In this document: piece by piece, positions 18,463-27,294 of the stretch
Layout: each line of letters begins with the position of its first letter
Position numbering within the stretch: the stretch's first letter is position 1
Source: Brachybacterium sp. EE-P12
GTDB lineage: Bacteria; Actinomycetota; Actinomycetes; Actinomycetales; Dermabacteraceae
Direction: 5' to 3'
Assembly (NCBI RefSeq): GCF_003711805.1
Contig: NZ_QXCP01000009.1
Coordinates: 434,001-498,000 of the forward strand
Length of the DNA stretch: 64,000 nt
Program-made: the position numbers and the translations under genes
The notes under the pieces: model-generated
The model's input: only the letters and a program-made list of their open reading frames with translations
Database searches by the model: none
Told to the model about the DNA's origin: nothing

Positions 18463-19742
18463 CCACGGCCGCGCCTGCCGCGCCCCCCGAGAACTTCGGC
18501 ACCGCCGCGACCGGTCGCGGCACCGGCGAGGACGAGCTGACCACGCTCCTGGCCGGGGTGCGGGAGGACCTGGTGCGCTCCCCCGGCGCGGTCGACGTCG
18601 CGCGGATCGCGCGCGTGCTGCGGGCGCAGGGACGGGTGCTCGGCGCCGCGGCGACCCTCGAGCTCACCGCCCGGGTGCGCGATCACGTCGACGGGCTCGG
18701 CCCGCTGCAGGGCCTCGTCGCGCCCGGGGTCACGGATCTGCTGGTCAACGACGACGGGAGCGTCTGGATCGATGACGCGGACGGGCTGCGGGAGGCCGGA
18801 CTCCGGCTCGATGCCGGCCAGGCACGGGACCTCGCGGTGCGCCTGGCGACCACCGGCGGGCGGCGCCTCGACGACGCCGTGCCGTGGGCCGATGCGCATC
18901 TGCCCTCGGGGATCCGCTTCCACGCGGTGCTGCCGCCGCTGTCCCCCGGCGGGGCGATCCTCTCCCTGCGCCTGCCCTCGCGGGAGCGGCTGGACCTCGA
19001 TGATCTCGAGCGCCTCGGCGCGCTGACCCCTGCGGTGCGCGAGGTGCTCCGCGCGCTCGTCCGCTCCCGGGTGCCGTTCCTGGTCACCGGCGGGACCGGC
19101 ACCGGGAAGTCGACCCTGCTCGCCGCGATGCTGCACGAGGCGCCGCCGGGCGAGCGGATCGTGGTGGTCGAGGACGTGCTGGAGCTGGCGGTGGAGCACC
19201 CGCACGTGGTGCATCTGCAGTCCCGGCACGCGAACAGCGAGGGTGCCGGGGCGGTGGATCTCACCGCGCTCGTGCGCCAGAGCCTGCGCATGCGCCCGGA
19301 TCGGATCGTGCTCGGCGAGTGCCGCGGCGGGGAGATCCGGGAGCTGCTGCAGGCGCTGAACACCGGGCACGACGGCGGCTGCGGCACCGTCCACGCGAAC
19401 ACCGCCGCGGACGTCCCCGCCCGGCTCGAGGCGCTCGGCGCGCTCGGCGGCCTGGACCGCGCGGCGCTCGCCGCGCAGGTCGCGAGCGCTCTCGAGGTGG
19501 TCGTCCACCTCGGCCGGCGGGACGGCGTGCGCATCCTCGAGGAGATCGCGGTGCTGCGCCGCGGGGAGGACGGGATGCTCCTCGCCGAGACCGCGCTGCG
19601 CTCGGGAGCGGACGAGCTGCGGGAGGGCCCCGCCGCAGGCGCGCTCGCGGCGCGGCTGCGCACGGGTGCCGGCGAGCAGGCACGGCTCCGCGCCGGTCCC
19701 GCCGAGCAGACAGCCCGGGCCCCGGGACGGAGGGCGGCATGA
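18459..19742 (+). CDS. tadA: Tad pilus assembly ATPase TadA (CpaF)
   Basis: 427-residue secretion ATPase of the type II/IV (VirB11-like) superfamily. Walker A GGTGTGKST is at 211-219, followed by the Asp box (VVVEDVLEL), the His box region HANTAADVPARLEAL and Walker B (RPDRIVLGECRGGE). It powers Flp pilus assembly at the membrane. Start and stop both overlap neighbours by four bases. The last ~40 residues are Ala/Arg-rich and specific to this protein. Confidence 0.93.
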   Translation: MTTAAPAAPPENFGTAATGRGTGEDELTTLLAGVREDLVRSPGAVDVARIARVLRAQGRVLGAAATLELTARVRDHVDGLGPLQGLVAPGVTDLLVNDDGSVWIDDADGLREAGLRLDAGQARDLAVRLATTGGRRLDDAVPWADAHLPSGIRFHAVLPPLSPGGAILSLRLPSRERLDLDDLERLGALTPAVREVLRALVRSRVPFLVTGGTGTGKSTLLAAMLHEAPPGERIVVVEDVLELAVEHPHVVHLQSRHANSEGAGAVDLTALVRQSLRMRPDRIVLGECRGGEIRELLQALNTGHDGGCGTVHANTAADVPARLEALGALGGLDRAALAAQVASALEVVVHLGRRDGVRILEEIAVLRRGEDGMLLAETALRSGADELREGPAAGALAARLRTGAGEQARLRAGPAEQTARAPGRRAA

Positions 19743-20824
19743 TCCCCGCCGCCGTGACGCTCGGGCTCCTGCTGACGTGGGTGCTCGCCCCGCCGCGTCG
19801 CCCCTCCGCGGGGCCGGCCCGTCCCGCCCGGACGCGGCGAGCGCCCGCCGCCGCCCTGGACATGGCGCGCCTGGTCGAGCAGCTCTCGAGCGTGATCGCC
19901 TCCGGGGCGAGCATCCGGCAGGGCTGGGCGGCGCTCGAGCGCACCCTGCCTGAGGGCGATCTGCGGGACCTGTCGCGCGCCTCCGCGTCGGGGGCGGACG
20001 TGCGGCGTGCGGCAGGCGGCCGTCTGCAGGGCACGCCGACGGTGGCCTCGCTCGGGGCGGCCCTCGCGGTGTGCGAGAGGACCGGGGCACCGGCCGCGGT
20101 GATGCTGCAGCACCTCGCCGAGGCGCTGCGCGATCTGCACGACGCCGCCCAGGCGCGGCGCAGCGCCTTCGCGGGCCCCCGCTCGACCGCGCGGATCCTG
20201 CTGGTTCTGCCACTGGCCGGGCTCGGCCTCGGGATGCTGCTGGGCGGGGATCCGCTGCACCTGCTGGTCGCCTCGACCTCGGGACGGCTGCTCGGCGCCG
20301 CAGGGCTCGCGCTGACGGCGCTCGGCTGGTGGTGGATGCGCCGCCTGCTGCGCAGCGCCGATCCGCCGCACCGTGCGGAGGTGGACGCCTCGGTGGTGCT
20401 CGAGCTGATCGCCGGGGCGCTCGAGTCGGGGCTGCCGCTGTCCCGGGCACTCGACGCAGTGGGCACGGCGCTTCCCGCCGGGGAGGATGCCGAGTCGATG
20501 CGCGCCGTCTCCGCAGCCCTCGCCTCGGGAGTGCCCGCCCGGGTCGCCGTCGCCGCTCTGCCCGCGCAGCTCGAGGCGCTGGGGCGCTCGGCGACGCTCG
20601 CCGAGGAGACCGGCGCCGATCTGGCCCGGGTGCTGCGCTCGGCGGCGCGGGATGCCCGGCGCGGCCGGGCCCGCGATGCCGAGGTGCGGGCCGCCGAGCT
20701 GGCCGTCCGCCTCGTGCTGCCCACCGGGGTCGCGCTGCTGCCGGCCTTCGTCGCCCTCGGGATCGTGCCGACGGTGATCTCGCTGCTCGGCGGCCCCCTG
20801 TCCCTCACCGCCCCCGGAGCGTGA
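19739..20824 (+). CDS. Tad membrane platform protein, apparently a TadB-TadC fusion
   Basis: 361 residues of the type II secretion F (GspF/TadB/TadC) class. There seem to be two F-type modules in one chain. The first is DMARLVEQLSSVIASGASIRQGW (about 41-63) through a membrane pair near 155-215; the second is VDASVVLELIAGALESGLPLSRAL (about 216-239) through a C-terminal pair of membrane segments. In many actinomycetes these are two genes of roughly 200-300 residues. The chain forms the inner-membrane platform for pilin assembly. It is coupled to tadA by ATGA. Confidence 0.8.
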   Translation: MIPAAVTLGLLLTWVLAPPRRPSAGPARPARTRRAPAAALDMARLVEQLSSVIASGASIRQGWAALERTLPEGDLRDLSRASASGADVRRAAGGRLQGTPTVASLGAALAVCERTGAPAAVMLQHLAEALRDLHDAAQARRSAFAGPRSTARILLVLPLAGLGLGMLLGGDPLHLLVASTSGRLLGAAGLALTALGWWWMRRLLRSADPPHRAEVDASVVLELIAGALESGLPLSRALDAVGTALPAGEDAESMRAVSAALASGVPARVAVAALPAQLEALGRSATLAEETGADLARVLRSAARDARRGRARDAEVRAAELAVRLVLPTGVALLPAFVALGIVPTVISLLGGPLSLTAPGA

Positions 20825-20958
20825 ACGCCCCGATGCGTGAGGCCCTGAACCACCGGGACGGTCCCGGTGCGTCTCCCCCGCCAGGGGGCGACGACGGCGG
20901 CTGCGGCCGCCGCCGCGGGACGGCGAGCGCCGATCCCGCCCTACGAAGGAGGAGCATC

Positions 20959-21084
20959 ATGAAGTGCACGAGGAACCGACTGCGCCGCACCCTCGCCCGC
21001 CGCTGGCGGGACGAGACGGGCGCCTCCACCGCGGAGTACGCGATCACCGTGCTCGCCACAAACTACTGGCTAGGGCATACTTAG
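20959..21084 (+). pseudogene. DUF4244 Flp-type pilin gene, 5' fragment truncated by element insertion
   Basis: The frame starts at ATG 20959, behind a strong AAGGAGGAG ribosome site. It encodes the basic leader and TAEYAITVLA processing/hydrophobic start of a DUF4244 pilin. After Ala-33 (codon at 21,055) it runs into element DNA and stops at 21,082-21,084, leaving 41 residues. The missing 3' part is at 42,854-42,961. The product lacks almost all of the pilin hydrophobic helix and is unlikely to work. Confidence 0.88.
21040..21082 (+). other. attL, left junction of the integrative element
   Basis: Pilin sequence ends at the GCC codon 21,055-21,057. Element DNA follows, with the arm GCTAGGGCATACT at 21,069-21,081. 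The same 13 bases occur inverted at the other end (42,832-42,844). Joining the two element ends puts these arms on either side of a GCC core, nearly symmetric, as expected of a serine-integrase attP. The integrase gene starts six bases after the arm. Confidence 0.8.
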
Positions 21085-21087
21085 TAC

Positions 21088-22569
21088 ATGACCAGTTCAC
21101 TCCGTGTCGCGATCTATGCCCGGCAGTCCGTCGAGGAGCCGCAGGGCATCCTCCAGCAGCTCGAAGACTGTCGTGTCGAGGCGCAGCGCCGTGGGTGGAC
21201 GGTCATCGACACCTACCCCGACGATGACGTCAGCGGGACCAAGGCCCGTGGGGAGAAGACGCAGTGGGCACACATGCTCGCCGACTTCGATGCGGGCAAG
21301 TTCGAGGCGGTGCTCGCCAACGACGTAGACCGCCTCACCCGCAGCCTCACGGACGTCCTCGAACTCCGCCCACCCAAGCGCGATGTGCGCGTATTGACCG
21401 TCCGAGGCGGCATCGACACCCACGAGGACGACACCACCCTCAAGCTCCTGGTCGTGCTGGCCGAGCGTGAGGTCAGGCTCAAGACCATCCGTTCCGCCCG
21501 CTACGCCAAGGAGCGCCGCGCCAAGGGCCACCCGCCCGCCGGACGAACTGCCTTCGGGTACCGGTGGGTCCGCGCCGCTGACCGCGACGAGAAGGGCACT
21601 CGATTCCGCATCGACGAGGACGAAGCCGCCATCGTCAAGCGCATCTTCAGCGAGTTCCTGGCCCAGGCACCTCTCGGTCAGATCACCCGCGACCTCAACA
21701 GCGAGGGACTCCGGACGCGCGAGGGCTTCCGCTGGCACACCCCCACCCTGCGCCGCATCCTCATCAACCCCCACTATGCGGCACTCCTCCCACCTGCCCA
21801 GCCCGAGGGGCAGAACGACCAGGCCAAGATCGCCATCGAGGACTGTGTGCCCGGCGCATGGGAGCCCATCATCGAGATCGAGCACCTGCTGGCCGCCCGT
21901 GGACTGCTCGTCGGCAAGGCACCGAACCACCAGGGCACCGCCCGTGCCCACCTGCTCTCCGGCATCCCCACCTGCGGCGTCTGTGGCGGGCCAGTCCGAT
22001 CGTCGCGAGCTCGTACCCACCCCACCACGCGCAAGGACGGGGGACGTGCGCCCCAGAAGTACAACGCGAGCTACCGGTGCCTCGACGGCCATTTCGTCCG
22101 CCGGGGCAAGCTGATCGACGCCTTCATCGCCGAAGTCTGCATCGAACGCCTCTCACGGCCAGATGCTGTCGACCTGGTTGAACGCCCGGCAGATGGCCCT
22201 GACCTCGCGGTCTTGAGCGCCCAGCGTACCGAGCTTGAGAGCCGTGATGCCGCCATCGCTGGCCTGCTGGTGCGCGGCAAGCTGTCCCCGAAGGCCGCCG
22301 AGGATTCCCTCGATGAACTTGCCCGCGAGCTCGCCGTGGTCAACCAGCAGATCGCTGATGCCGTCTCAAAAGACCCGCTGGCCGAGGTCGCAGCCTCCGA
22401 TGACGCCCGGGCCTGGTGGGAGGCAGCCACCCTGGCGCGCCGACGGGCAATCATCGAGGCGTTGATGGACATCGTGATCCACCCTGTCGGGTACGGGAAG
22501 CGCCTGCGCACCTTCGAGGAGATCGCGCCGACCTTGACGATCAGCTGGAAGCGCGGGGCGAAGGGCTGA
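21088..22569 (+). CDS. Large serine recombinase (integrase)
   Basis: 493 residues. The N-terminal resolvase domain has the catalytic serine in YARQS (residue ~12), with downstream Arg residues in the DRLTRS and VLAEREVRLKT segments. It is followed by a recombinase domain and a zinc-ribbon with CGVCGG (about 300) and a later paired Cys, then a coiled coil. This is the architecture of phage/ICE serine integrases that join attP and attB. The gene starts 19 bases inside the element, next to attL, as usual. Its 3' end overlaps the convergent HTH gene by 29 bases. Confidence 0.95.
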   Translation: MTSSLRVAIYARQSVEEPQGILQQLEDCRVEAQRRGWTVIDTYPDDDVSGTKARGEKTQWAHMLADFDAGKFEAVLANDVDRLTRSLTDVLELRPPKRDVRVLTVRGGIDTHEDDTTLKLLVVLAEREVRLKTIRSARYAKERRAKGHPPAGRTAFGYRWVRAADRDEKGTRFRIDEDEAAIVKRIFSEFLAQAPLGQITRDLNSEGLRTREGFRWHTPTLRRILINPHYAALLPPAQPEGQNDQAKIAIEDCVPGAWEPIIEIEHLLAARGLLVGKAPNHQGTARAHLLSGIPTCGVCGGPVRSSRARTHPTTRKDGGRAPQKYNASYRCLDGHFVRRGKLIDAFIAEVCIERLSRPDAVDLVERPADGPDLAVLSAQRTELESRDAAIAGLLVRGKLSPKAAEDSLDELARELAVVNQQIADAVSKDPLAEVAASDDARAWWEAATLARRRAIIEALMDIVIHPVGYGKRLRTFEEIAPTLTISWKRGAKG

Positions 22570-22801
22570 TCCCGAGCTCCTCCGCCGTGGCGGCATAGGC
22601 ACGCTCGATATACGCCTCCAGCTCCGCTTCCTCCACGCGCCACTGGCCACGCCCGCCGACCTGGATAGCCCGTAGCTCACCCGAGCGCACGAGCGCGTAC
22701 GCCTGGGCCCTGGAGATGCTCAGGACCTCCTGGACGCCCTCCAGCGGCATGAACGGACCGGGAAGTGACTCGTCCCCACGGACGCCCCGCACGTCGCTCA
22801 T
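22541..22801 (-). CDS. Helix-turn-helix excisionase-type protein
   Basis: 86 residues with an HTH_17/MerR-like DNA-binding fold: PLEGVQEVLSISRAQAYALVRSGELRAIQVGGRGQWRV is the typical 'xis' reading of recognition helix plus wing, spanning about residues 18-55. It lies directly behind the integrase gene, convergent with it, and is coupled by ATGA to the resolvase gene. It is the best candidate for the recombination directionality factor, though such factors of serine integrases vary widely and this is not proven. Confidence 0.75.
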   Translation of the reverse strand: MSDVRGVRGDESLPGPFMPLEGVQEVLSISRAQAYALVRSGELRAIQVGGRGQWRVEEAELEAYIERAYAATAEELGISPSPRASS

Positions 22802-23364
22802 GTGGCGCTCCCGGCCCCATTCAGGGCCTTGTAGACCGTCTGTCGGCTGACCCCGAACGACCGAGCCACAGCAGAGACCGTCTCGCCACCGGCCACGGCC
22901 GCCCGCACAGCCGAGATCTGCTCGTCCGAGAGCTTGGGTCGTGGCCCCGGCCGCTTGCCTGCAGCCCGTGCTCGTGCCACCCCCTCCCGCGTGCGTTCGC
23001 GCAGCAGGTCACGCTCCCAGTCCGCGAGCACCAGCAACATGTTGAGCATCAGCCTCCCCGCAGCCGTGGACGTGTCCAGCTCGACGTCGAGCGCCTTGAG
23101 ACCGATGCCTCGCTCAGTCAGGTCCTGGACCGTCCGCAGCGCATCCGGCAGTGACCGTCCGAGACGATCCAGACGTGCGACCACGAGCGTGTCGTCGTCG
23201 CGGGCGTAGTCCAGCGCGGCCTGCAGACCGGGCCTGTCGGCCTTCGCGCCGCTCAAACGGTCGTGGAAGACCTTCTCGCATCCCGCATCACTCAGAGCAG
23301 CCTCCTGGCCCGCCAGAGAGCCCTCCTGGTCCCGTGTGGACACTCGGGCATATCCGATGAGCAT
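22798..23364 (-). CDS. Small serine recombinase (resolvase/invertase, Pin family)
   Basis: 188 residues with the catalytic N-terminal domain (IGYARVSTRDQ, Ser at ~9; DRLGRSLPD; ERDLLRERTREG) and a C-terminal HTH (AVARSFGVSRQTVYKALN). This is the standard resolvase/invertase size and layout. It starts seven bases after the DUF262-HNH gene stop and overlaps the HTH gene. It may resolve multimers of the circular form or invert a segment. No obvious inverted res-like pair was found nearby. Confidence 0.93.
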   Translation of the reverse strand: MLIGYARVSTRDQEGSLAGQEAALSDAGCEKVFHDRLSGAKADRPGLQAALDYARDDDTLVVARLDRLGRSLPDALRTVQDLTERGIGLKALDVELDTSTAAGRLMLNMLLVLADWERDLLRERTREGVARARAAGKRPGPRPKLSDEQISAVRAAVAGGETVSAVARSFGVSRQTVYKALNGAGSAT

Positions 23365-23371
23365 CAGCCGG

Positions 23372-24631
23372 TCACCAGATGTCCCTCTTGGCGCTGTTGT
23401 GCCTCTTGCACAGCATCTGGCAGTTGTCCTCGACCGTCTTCCCGCCTTTCGACCAGGGCTTGATGTGGTCGCCGTCCATGTCGGACAGTGCCCACACTCT
23501 GGTGCCCTGGTCGTTGCGATCGGCCGGATACTGCGCGCAGTCGGGGCAGTTGCTGACCTGCCTGCGCTGAGCTTCGGCCGTCTGCCGGTTGTAGACCCGC
23601 TTCTTCGTGGACGGGTCGAACCCCCTGAGGTTCAGCAGCCTGCCGTCGGTCTCGTCGCCGAGCACGAACTCGATGATGCCGTTGGCTCCCCTGATCTCAT
23701 CGTCCTTGACCAGCTCCATGCAGCGCGCTTCGAACTCCGCGGCGGTGAGGCGTGCGTCCGCGTCATCACCGACCACGCCGCGGTAGTCGGTCCACAGCTG
23801 GTGCCAGTCCTGCTTCGTCAGACCCAGCCGGCCGCTGCCCCCGTTCGGGAACAGCGACTCGGCCCAGCCGGTGACGGTGTCCATGTGCCCCACGATCGCG
23901 CTCACGTCACCACTGGGCTGATGGGCGTCCATATACAGGTTCACTCGGCGGTCGTCATCGGCCTCAGCCGGATCGTCCCTGGAGCTGACCCATTCGAGTG
24001 CGCGTTCCAGCACTCGCTGCCGCTTCGCGTCCGCCGGGCTGAACGGCAGCCACTCCAGCCACCGCTCCAGGTTCTTGTTGTTGTTGACCTTCGAGAAGGA
24101 CCGTTTGGCGGCCGTCACGAACGGTCCGGCGTAGACCGCATTGCGCAGCTCCTGCTTCGTCAGCGGCTCACCTGCGATGTTGATCGTCTCGAACCACCGC
24201 TTGATCTGGGCCTCCGTGCCCTCGCAGACGTACACGAGAAGTTTCGCGTCCAGGATCCTGTCCTTGATGGCAGGGTCCAGGCTGGCATAGCGCTTCTCGT
24301 AGCCATCCACCAGCACCGAGAACTGGCCTTGCAGGTAGCGGCCGATCGAGGTGATCCGCTGCTGCCCGTCGAGCACCTCATAGGGGTGATCCGTCTTCTT
24401 GGGGTCGTGGACGAAGTACAGCAGGCCCAGGGGGTAACCCCTGAGCAGCGACTCGATGACCTTGACCTCTTTCGCGCCGCCGTCCAGGCCGTAGACGTAG
24501 TTCCGCTGGTACTCGGGCTGGATGGTGAGCTTGCCGCCCCACCCGTGGAGGCCCTTGTCTTCCGTGGGGTCCCAGGTGAAGCCGTCCAGGATGTCGCGGA
24601 CGGTCGTGTCTTGCAGCAGTGTGGTCTTCAT
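23372..24631 (-). CDS. DUF262 protein fused to an HNH nuclease (GmrSD/Type IV-like restriction)
   Basis: 419 residues. The N-terminal DUF262 (GmrS/ParB-like) domain has [10 protein letters not shown] (~39-48) and the nucleotide-contact DGQQR (88-92). The C-terminal ~75 residues are an HNH domain with paired Cys (CPDC; then MLCKRHN) and the catalytic [12 protein letters not shown]. The combination resembles GmrSD-family restriction enzymes that cut modified DNA with NTP help. Here it follows a DNA methylase gene, overlapping it by ATGA. The ATG at 24,629-24,631 is that overlap; longer in-frame versions lie inside the methylase. Confidence 0.85.
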   Translation of the reverse strand: MKTTLLQDTTVRDILDGFTWDPTEDKGLHGWGGKLTIQPEYQRNYVYGLDGGAKEVKVIESLLRGYPLGLLYFVHDPKKTDHPYEVLDGQQRITSIGRYLQGQFSVLVDGYEKRYASLDPAIKDRILDAKLLVYVCEGTEAQIKRWFETINIAGEPLTKQELRNAVYAGPFVTAAKRSFSKVNNNKNLERWLEWLPFSPADAKRQRVLERALEWVSSRDDPAEADDDRRVNLYMDAHQPSGDVSAIVGHMDTVTGWAESLFPNGGSGRLGLTKQDWHQLWTDYRGVVGDDADARLTAAEFEARCMELVKDDEIRGANGIIEFVLGDETDGRLLNLRGFDPSTKKRVYNRQTAEAQRRQVSNCPDCAQYPADRNDQGTRVWALSDMDGDHIKPWSKGGKTVEDNCQMLCKRHNSAKRDIW

Positions 24632-25776
24632 GCTGATGCCTCCGGATTGCGGTTGCGGATGAAGATGCGTCCGTACTTCAGCTTCCCGTCGATGTAGGGG
24701 CCGTCCTTGCCTGTGCTCGTCGGCACGCCGGCCAGGCCGCGGATATTCCCGGCCGCCAGCCCGATGATCTCGAACTGCTCCGGGTTGTGCTTGTCCAGGT
24801 AGGAGATGGGCACACCCATCACCCCGTCGTAGTCGCTCGGGATCGCGTCGGTGAAGCCCACTTCGATCACGTCGTAGTTGTCGTACTTGGGGTAGCCGCG
24901 GTCGCGGATCACCTTCTTCGCCTTGCGCTTGGTCCGGTTGCGCTCCATCGTGTCGAGGTCGAGCCACTCGTGGCGCTTGCCGTGCTCGATGTTCGTGAAC
25001 CAGCAGGAGTTCCCCTGCCGTGTGTAGTTCGCGTCATCCGGCAGGTTGGCATACTGCCCGCCCATGGCCCGGAGCATGCGGATGGCTTTCGCACGGTCGT
25101 CCGGCTTCACCTCCGCGCTCTCCGGCACTCGGAAGATCATGTCTGTCGAGTTCGCGGTCGCACCCTTCCAGAGCTTGTTGTCCCGGATGAGCTGGAAGAC
25201 CTCTTTGTAGGTGACGGCATTGATGCTGCCGATGATCGAGAACTGCACGTCGCCGGCCATGAGCCATGCCACGAAGTCGCGGAACATCGAGAACGGCGGG
25301 TTGGTCACCACGATGTCCGCCTCGTCGCGGAGGGATGTGACCTCTGGTGATGTGAAGTCGCCGTCGCCTTCGAGGTAGGACCATCTCATGTCCTGGCGGT
25401 CGAACTTTCCGTCGCCGTTGAGGTCTTTGCGCTCCAGCACCCGCACTCGGCCCCGCGTCATGGACAGGTCCGGGTCGTAGTGGGGCGCGTTCTGCTCTTC
25501 GGGGATGTCGACTGCGAACAGTGCGCCCTGGTTCGACTTCGGTGCGTAGCTCGTGCAGATGAGTTTCTTCAGCCCCCACTCGTCGAACACGTCGGCGAAG
25601 AACTTGCCGAAGTTCGACCATTCGGGGTCGTCGGCGGGGCACAGCACCACCTTGTCTCGGAACACGTCCTTGTTGAAGTTCCAGTACGCGACCATCTCCC
25701 GCTCGATGTCGGGGTACATCGTGTAGAACTCGTCTTTCTTCTTCTTCCGAGCTTCGCCCAGGTTCGTGTTCGCCAT
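24628..25776 (-). CDS. EcoRI-type adenine-specific DNA methyltransferase
   Basis: 382 residues. The catalytic NPPF motif is at 159-162 ([12 protein letters not shown]), and the N-terminal [15 protein letters not shown] stretch resembles the SAM-binding region of the EcoRI methylase family (PF13651). These enzymes methylate N6 of adenine. It is the first gene of a minus-strand operon that continues with the DUF262-HNH nuclease, the resolvase and the HTH protein. It may protect element DNA from that nuclease or from host enzymes. Recognition sequence is unknown. Confidence 0.88.
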   Translation of the reverse strand: MANTNLGEARKKKKDEFYTMYPDIEREMVAYWNFNKDVFRDKVVLCPADDPEWSNFGKFFADVFDEWGLKKLICTSYAPKSNQGALFAVDIPEEQNAPHYDPDLSMTRGRVRVLERKDLNGDGKFDRQDMRWSYLEGDGDFTSPEVTSLRDEADIVVTNPPFSMFRDFVAWLMAGDVQFSIIGSINAVTYKEVFQLIRDNKLWKGATANSTDMIFRVPESAEVKPDDRAKAIRMLRAMGGQYANLPDDANYTRQGNSCWFTNIEHGKRHEWLDLDTMERNRTKRKAKKVIRDRGYPKYDNYDVIEVGFTDAIPSDYDGVMGVPISYLDKHNPEQFEIIGLAAGNIRGLAGVPTSTGKDGPYIDGKLKYGRIFIRNRNPEASA

Positions 25777-26025
25777 CTGCCCTCAACTCTCGCGTGTGAA
25801 AAGACCGGTCCATTGCTGGACACCCCGCTGAGCAGCCCCGTAGCCCCGAGGACGGCCCAGAAAAGTGTCCAATATTCCTGTCGAGGATCTTACCGCACGT
25901 CGCACAACCGCGACACCGATCTGTGGACACCGTGGCATCCCTGGCTCAGCACCTTCCTGGGGAGAGCATCCAGGACGCGGCGAGGCCGCGCCGGGAGAGG
26001 TGGTGAACCGATCGAAGGAGTCACC

Positions 26026-26346
26026 ATGTCCACGACCACGGCAATCCCCGTCAGCCTCGTCCTCCCGCACATCACGCTCACCGGCCACATCCGGCACGAC
26101 CGCGGCGCAGGCACGCTCGACCTCCTCGATGAGCAAGGTGTGGAGCGCCTGTCCACCGATCTCTCCGTCTACGGCTACGTCGCAGGTATGGGCGAGGTCT
26201 TCATCAAGGACTGGTCCGAGCACGCTGGCCTCGCCGATGCGCTGGCCATCGCTGGCGTCGTATCGCCCCTGGAGTCCCTGCGCGTAGGGCCCTTCTCGTC
26301 CCGTGCCTACCGCGTGCGCGTGCTGGACGAGGTGGTGTGCCTGTGA
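26026..26346 (+). CDS. Hypothetical protein, first gene of the ardA operon
   Basis: 106 residues, mostly beta in character, with repeated hydrophobic-charged alternation (PHITLTGHIRHDRGAGTLDLL) and no recognised motif. The ATG at 26,026 has GAAGGAG eight bases upstream; an upstream in-frame start lacks one. Its stop overlaps the next gene's GTG. It belongs to the three-gene ardA operon, divergent from the methylase operon, so a role in defence avoidance or its control is plausible. Confidence 0.6.
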   Translation: MSTTTAIPVSLVLPHITLTGHIRHDRGAGTLDLLDEQGVERLSTDLSVYGYVAGMGEVFIKDWSEHAGLADALAIAGVVSPLESLRVGPFSSRAYRVRVLDEVVCL

Positions 26347-26690
26347 GCGCCGATGTCCGCTTCAACCCTCCCTACCTGCGTACCAGCGAGCCGCTGAGCC
26401 ACATCATCACGCTCACTGGTGACGCATACGAGCAGGTCGTGGACGAGGCGAACGCGATGGGCGGCTCCGTCGATGCTGTGGCCGCGGTGCTCTCGGCGTG
26501 GGACTACGGCGATGAGACAGACGCGGCCGCTGAGCTCGATCCTTACCGCTCGACCGCCTCTGACCTCGGAAAACTATCCCATCAGCTCCACAGCGCGCAT
26601 GTCGGTCACCAGCACTACTGGCTGCTGATCGACCACCAGCTCGGGCTCTACAGCCTCTACCGCCTGCCGCTCGAAGGAGACCCATCATGA
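26343..26690 (+). CDS. Hypothetical protein, second gene of the ardA operon
   Basis: 115 residues, unrecognised. It starts at GTG 26,343-26,345, overlapping the previous stop (GTGA); a GTG six bases upstream is possible. It ends overlapping the ardA start (ATGA). The sequence has an acidic middle (WDYGDETDAAAELDPY) and a His-rich patch (HVGHQHYW). Confidence 0.6.
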   Translation: MSADVRFNPPYLRTSEPLSHIITLTGDAYEQVVDEANAMGGSVDAVAAVLSAWDYGDETDAAAELDPYRSTASDLGKLSHQLHSAHVGHQHYWLLIDHQLGLYSLYRLPLEGDPS

Positions 26691-27241
26691 CCGCCACGAC
26701 CATCATCGTCAGCTACGTCCCACGCGTCTGGGCGGTGTGCTTGAGCTGCTGCAACAACGGCCATCTCGTCGGCGACTGGTTCAACTGCACCGAGGCCGGG
26801 GCCGTTGACCTCGAGTCCGTCCACCGTGGCCAGCGCCGTCGTAGCCCCTACTGCGAAGAGATCTGGTGTCTCGACGTGGAGAACCTCCCCGTGGACCGCG
26901 AGATGGACCTCCTGGAGGCTGCGGAGTGGGGCGAGGTCTACGAGGAGGTAGGCGAGGAACTGTGGCCCGCACTGTGCGCCTGGGTTCGTTCGGGCTGCTA
27001 CGTCGCGCAGGGCACCGGCGACATCCCGTCTGTACCGGACTTCCTTGAGCGCTACGTCGGTCACTGGGAGAGCTTCCGGGAGTACGCCGAGGATCAGGTC
27101 GAGTCCACCGGCATGATGGCCGGGTGGTCAGCGGATGCCCAGCGGTACTTCAACTGGGACTCCTGGACCCGTGACCTGCGCCATGACTACACCGTGGAGG
27201 ACGCGCCCGACGGCGGCGTGTACGTCTTCCACAACCTCTGA
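26687..27241 (+). CDS. ardA: ArdA-like antirestriction protein
   Basis: 184 residues. The C-terminal part has the ArdA pattern: an acidic helix segment, DAQRYFNWDSWTRDLRHDY and the final GGVYVFHN. Canonical ArdA has the same YFDYxxxARDL...GVYVFRN ending. ArdA is a DNA mimic that blocks type I restriction enzymes as a mobile element enters a new host. The N-terminal ~55 residues, with four Cys near the start, are unlike ordinary ArdA and may be a separate module. Acidity is high in the middle (about 62-85), as expected for a DNA mimic. A terminator follows. Confidence 0.75.
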   Translation: MTATTIIVSYVPRVWAVCLSCCNNGHLVGDWFNCTEAGAVDLESVHRGQRRRSPYCEEIWCLDVENLPVDREMDLLEAAEWGEVYEEVGEELWPALCAWVRSGCYVAQGTGDIPSVPDFLERYVGHWESFREYAEDQVESTGMMAGWSADAQRYFNWDSWTRDLRHDYTVEDAPDGGVYVFHNL

Positions 27242-27253
27242 CGCATAGCGATG

Positions 27254-27288
27254 AACCCCAGCCCTCGCGGGCTGGGGTTCTTCTTTTC
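27254..27288 (+). terminator. Rho-independent terminator of the ardA operon
   Basis: Eleven-base perfect stem AACCCCAGCCC / GGGCTGGGGTT with a four-base loop, followed by TCTTCTTTT. It is the only classical hairpin plus T-run in the window. It sits between the convergent ardA and MobB-like genes. Confidence 0.9.
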
Positions 27289-27294
27289 GTTTCT

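Noticed and set aside
20821..20958. Upstream GTG start for the pilin, overlapping the TadB/C stop
   Set aside because: The frame is open from 20,821, but the strong AAGGAGG site at ~20,946 directly precedes ATG 20,959, and the extra residues are not pilin-like.
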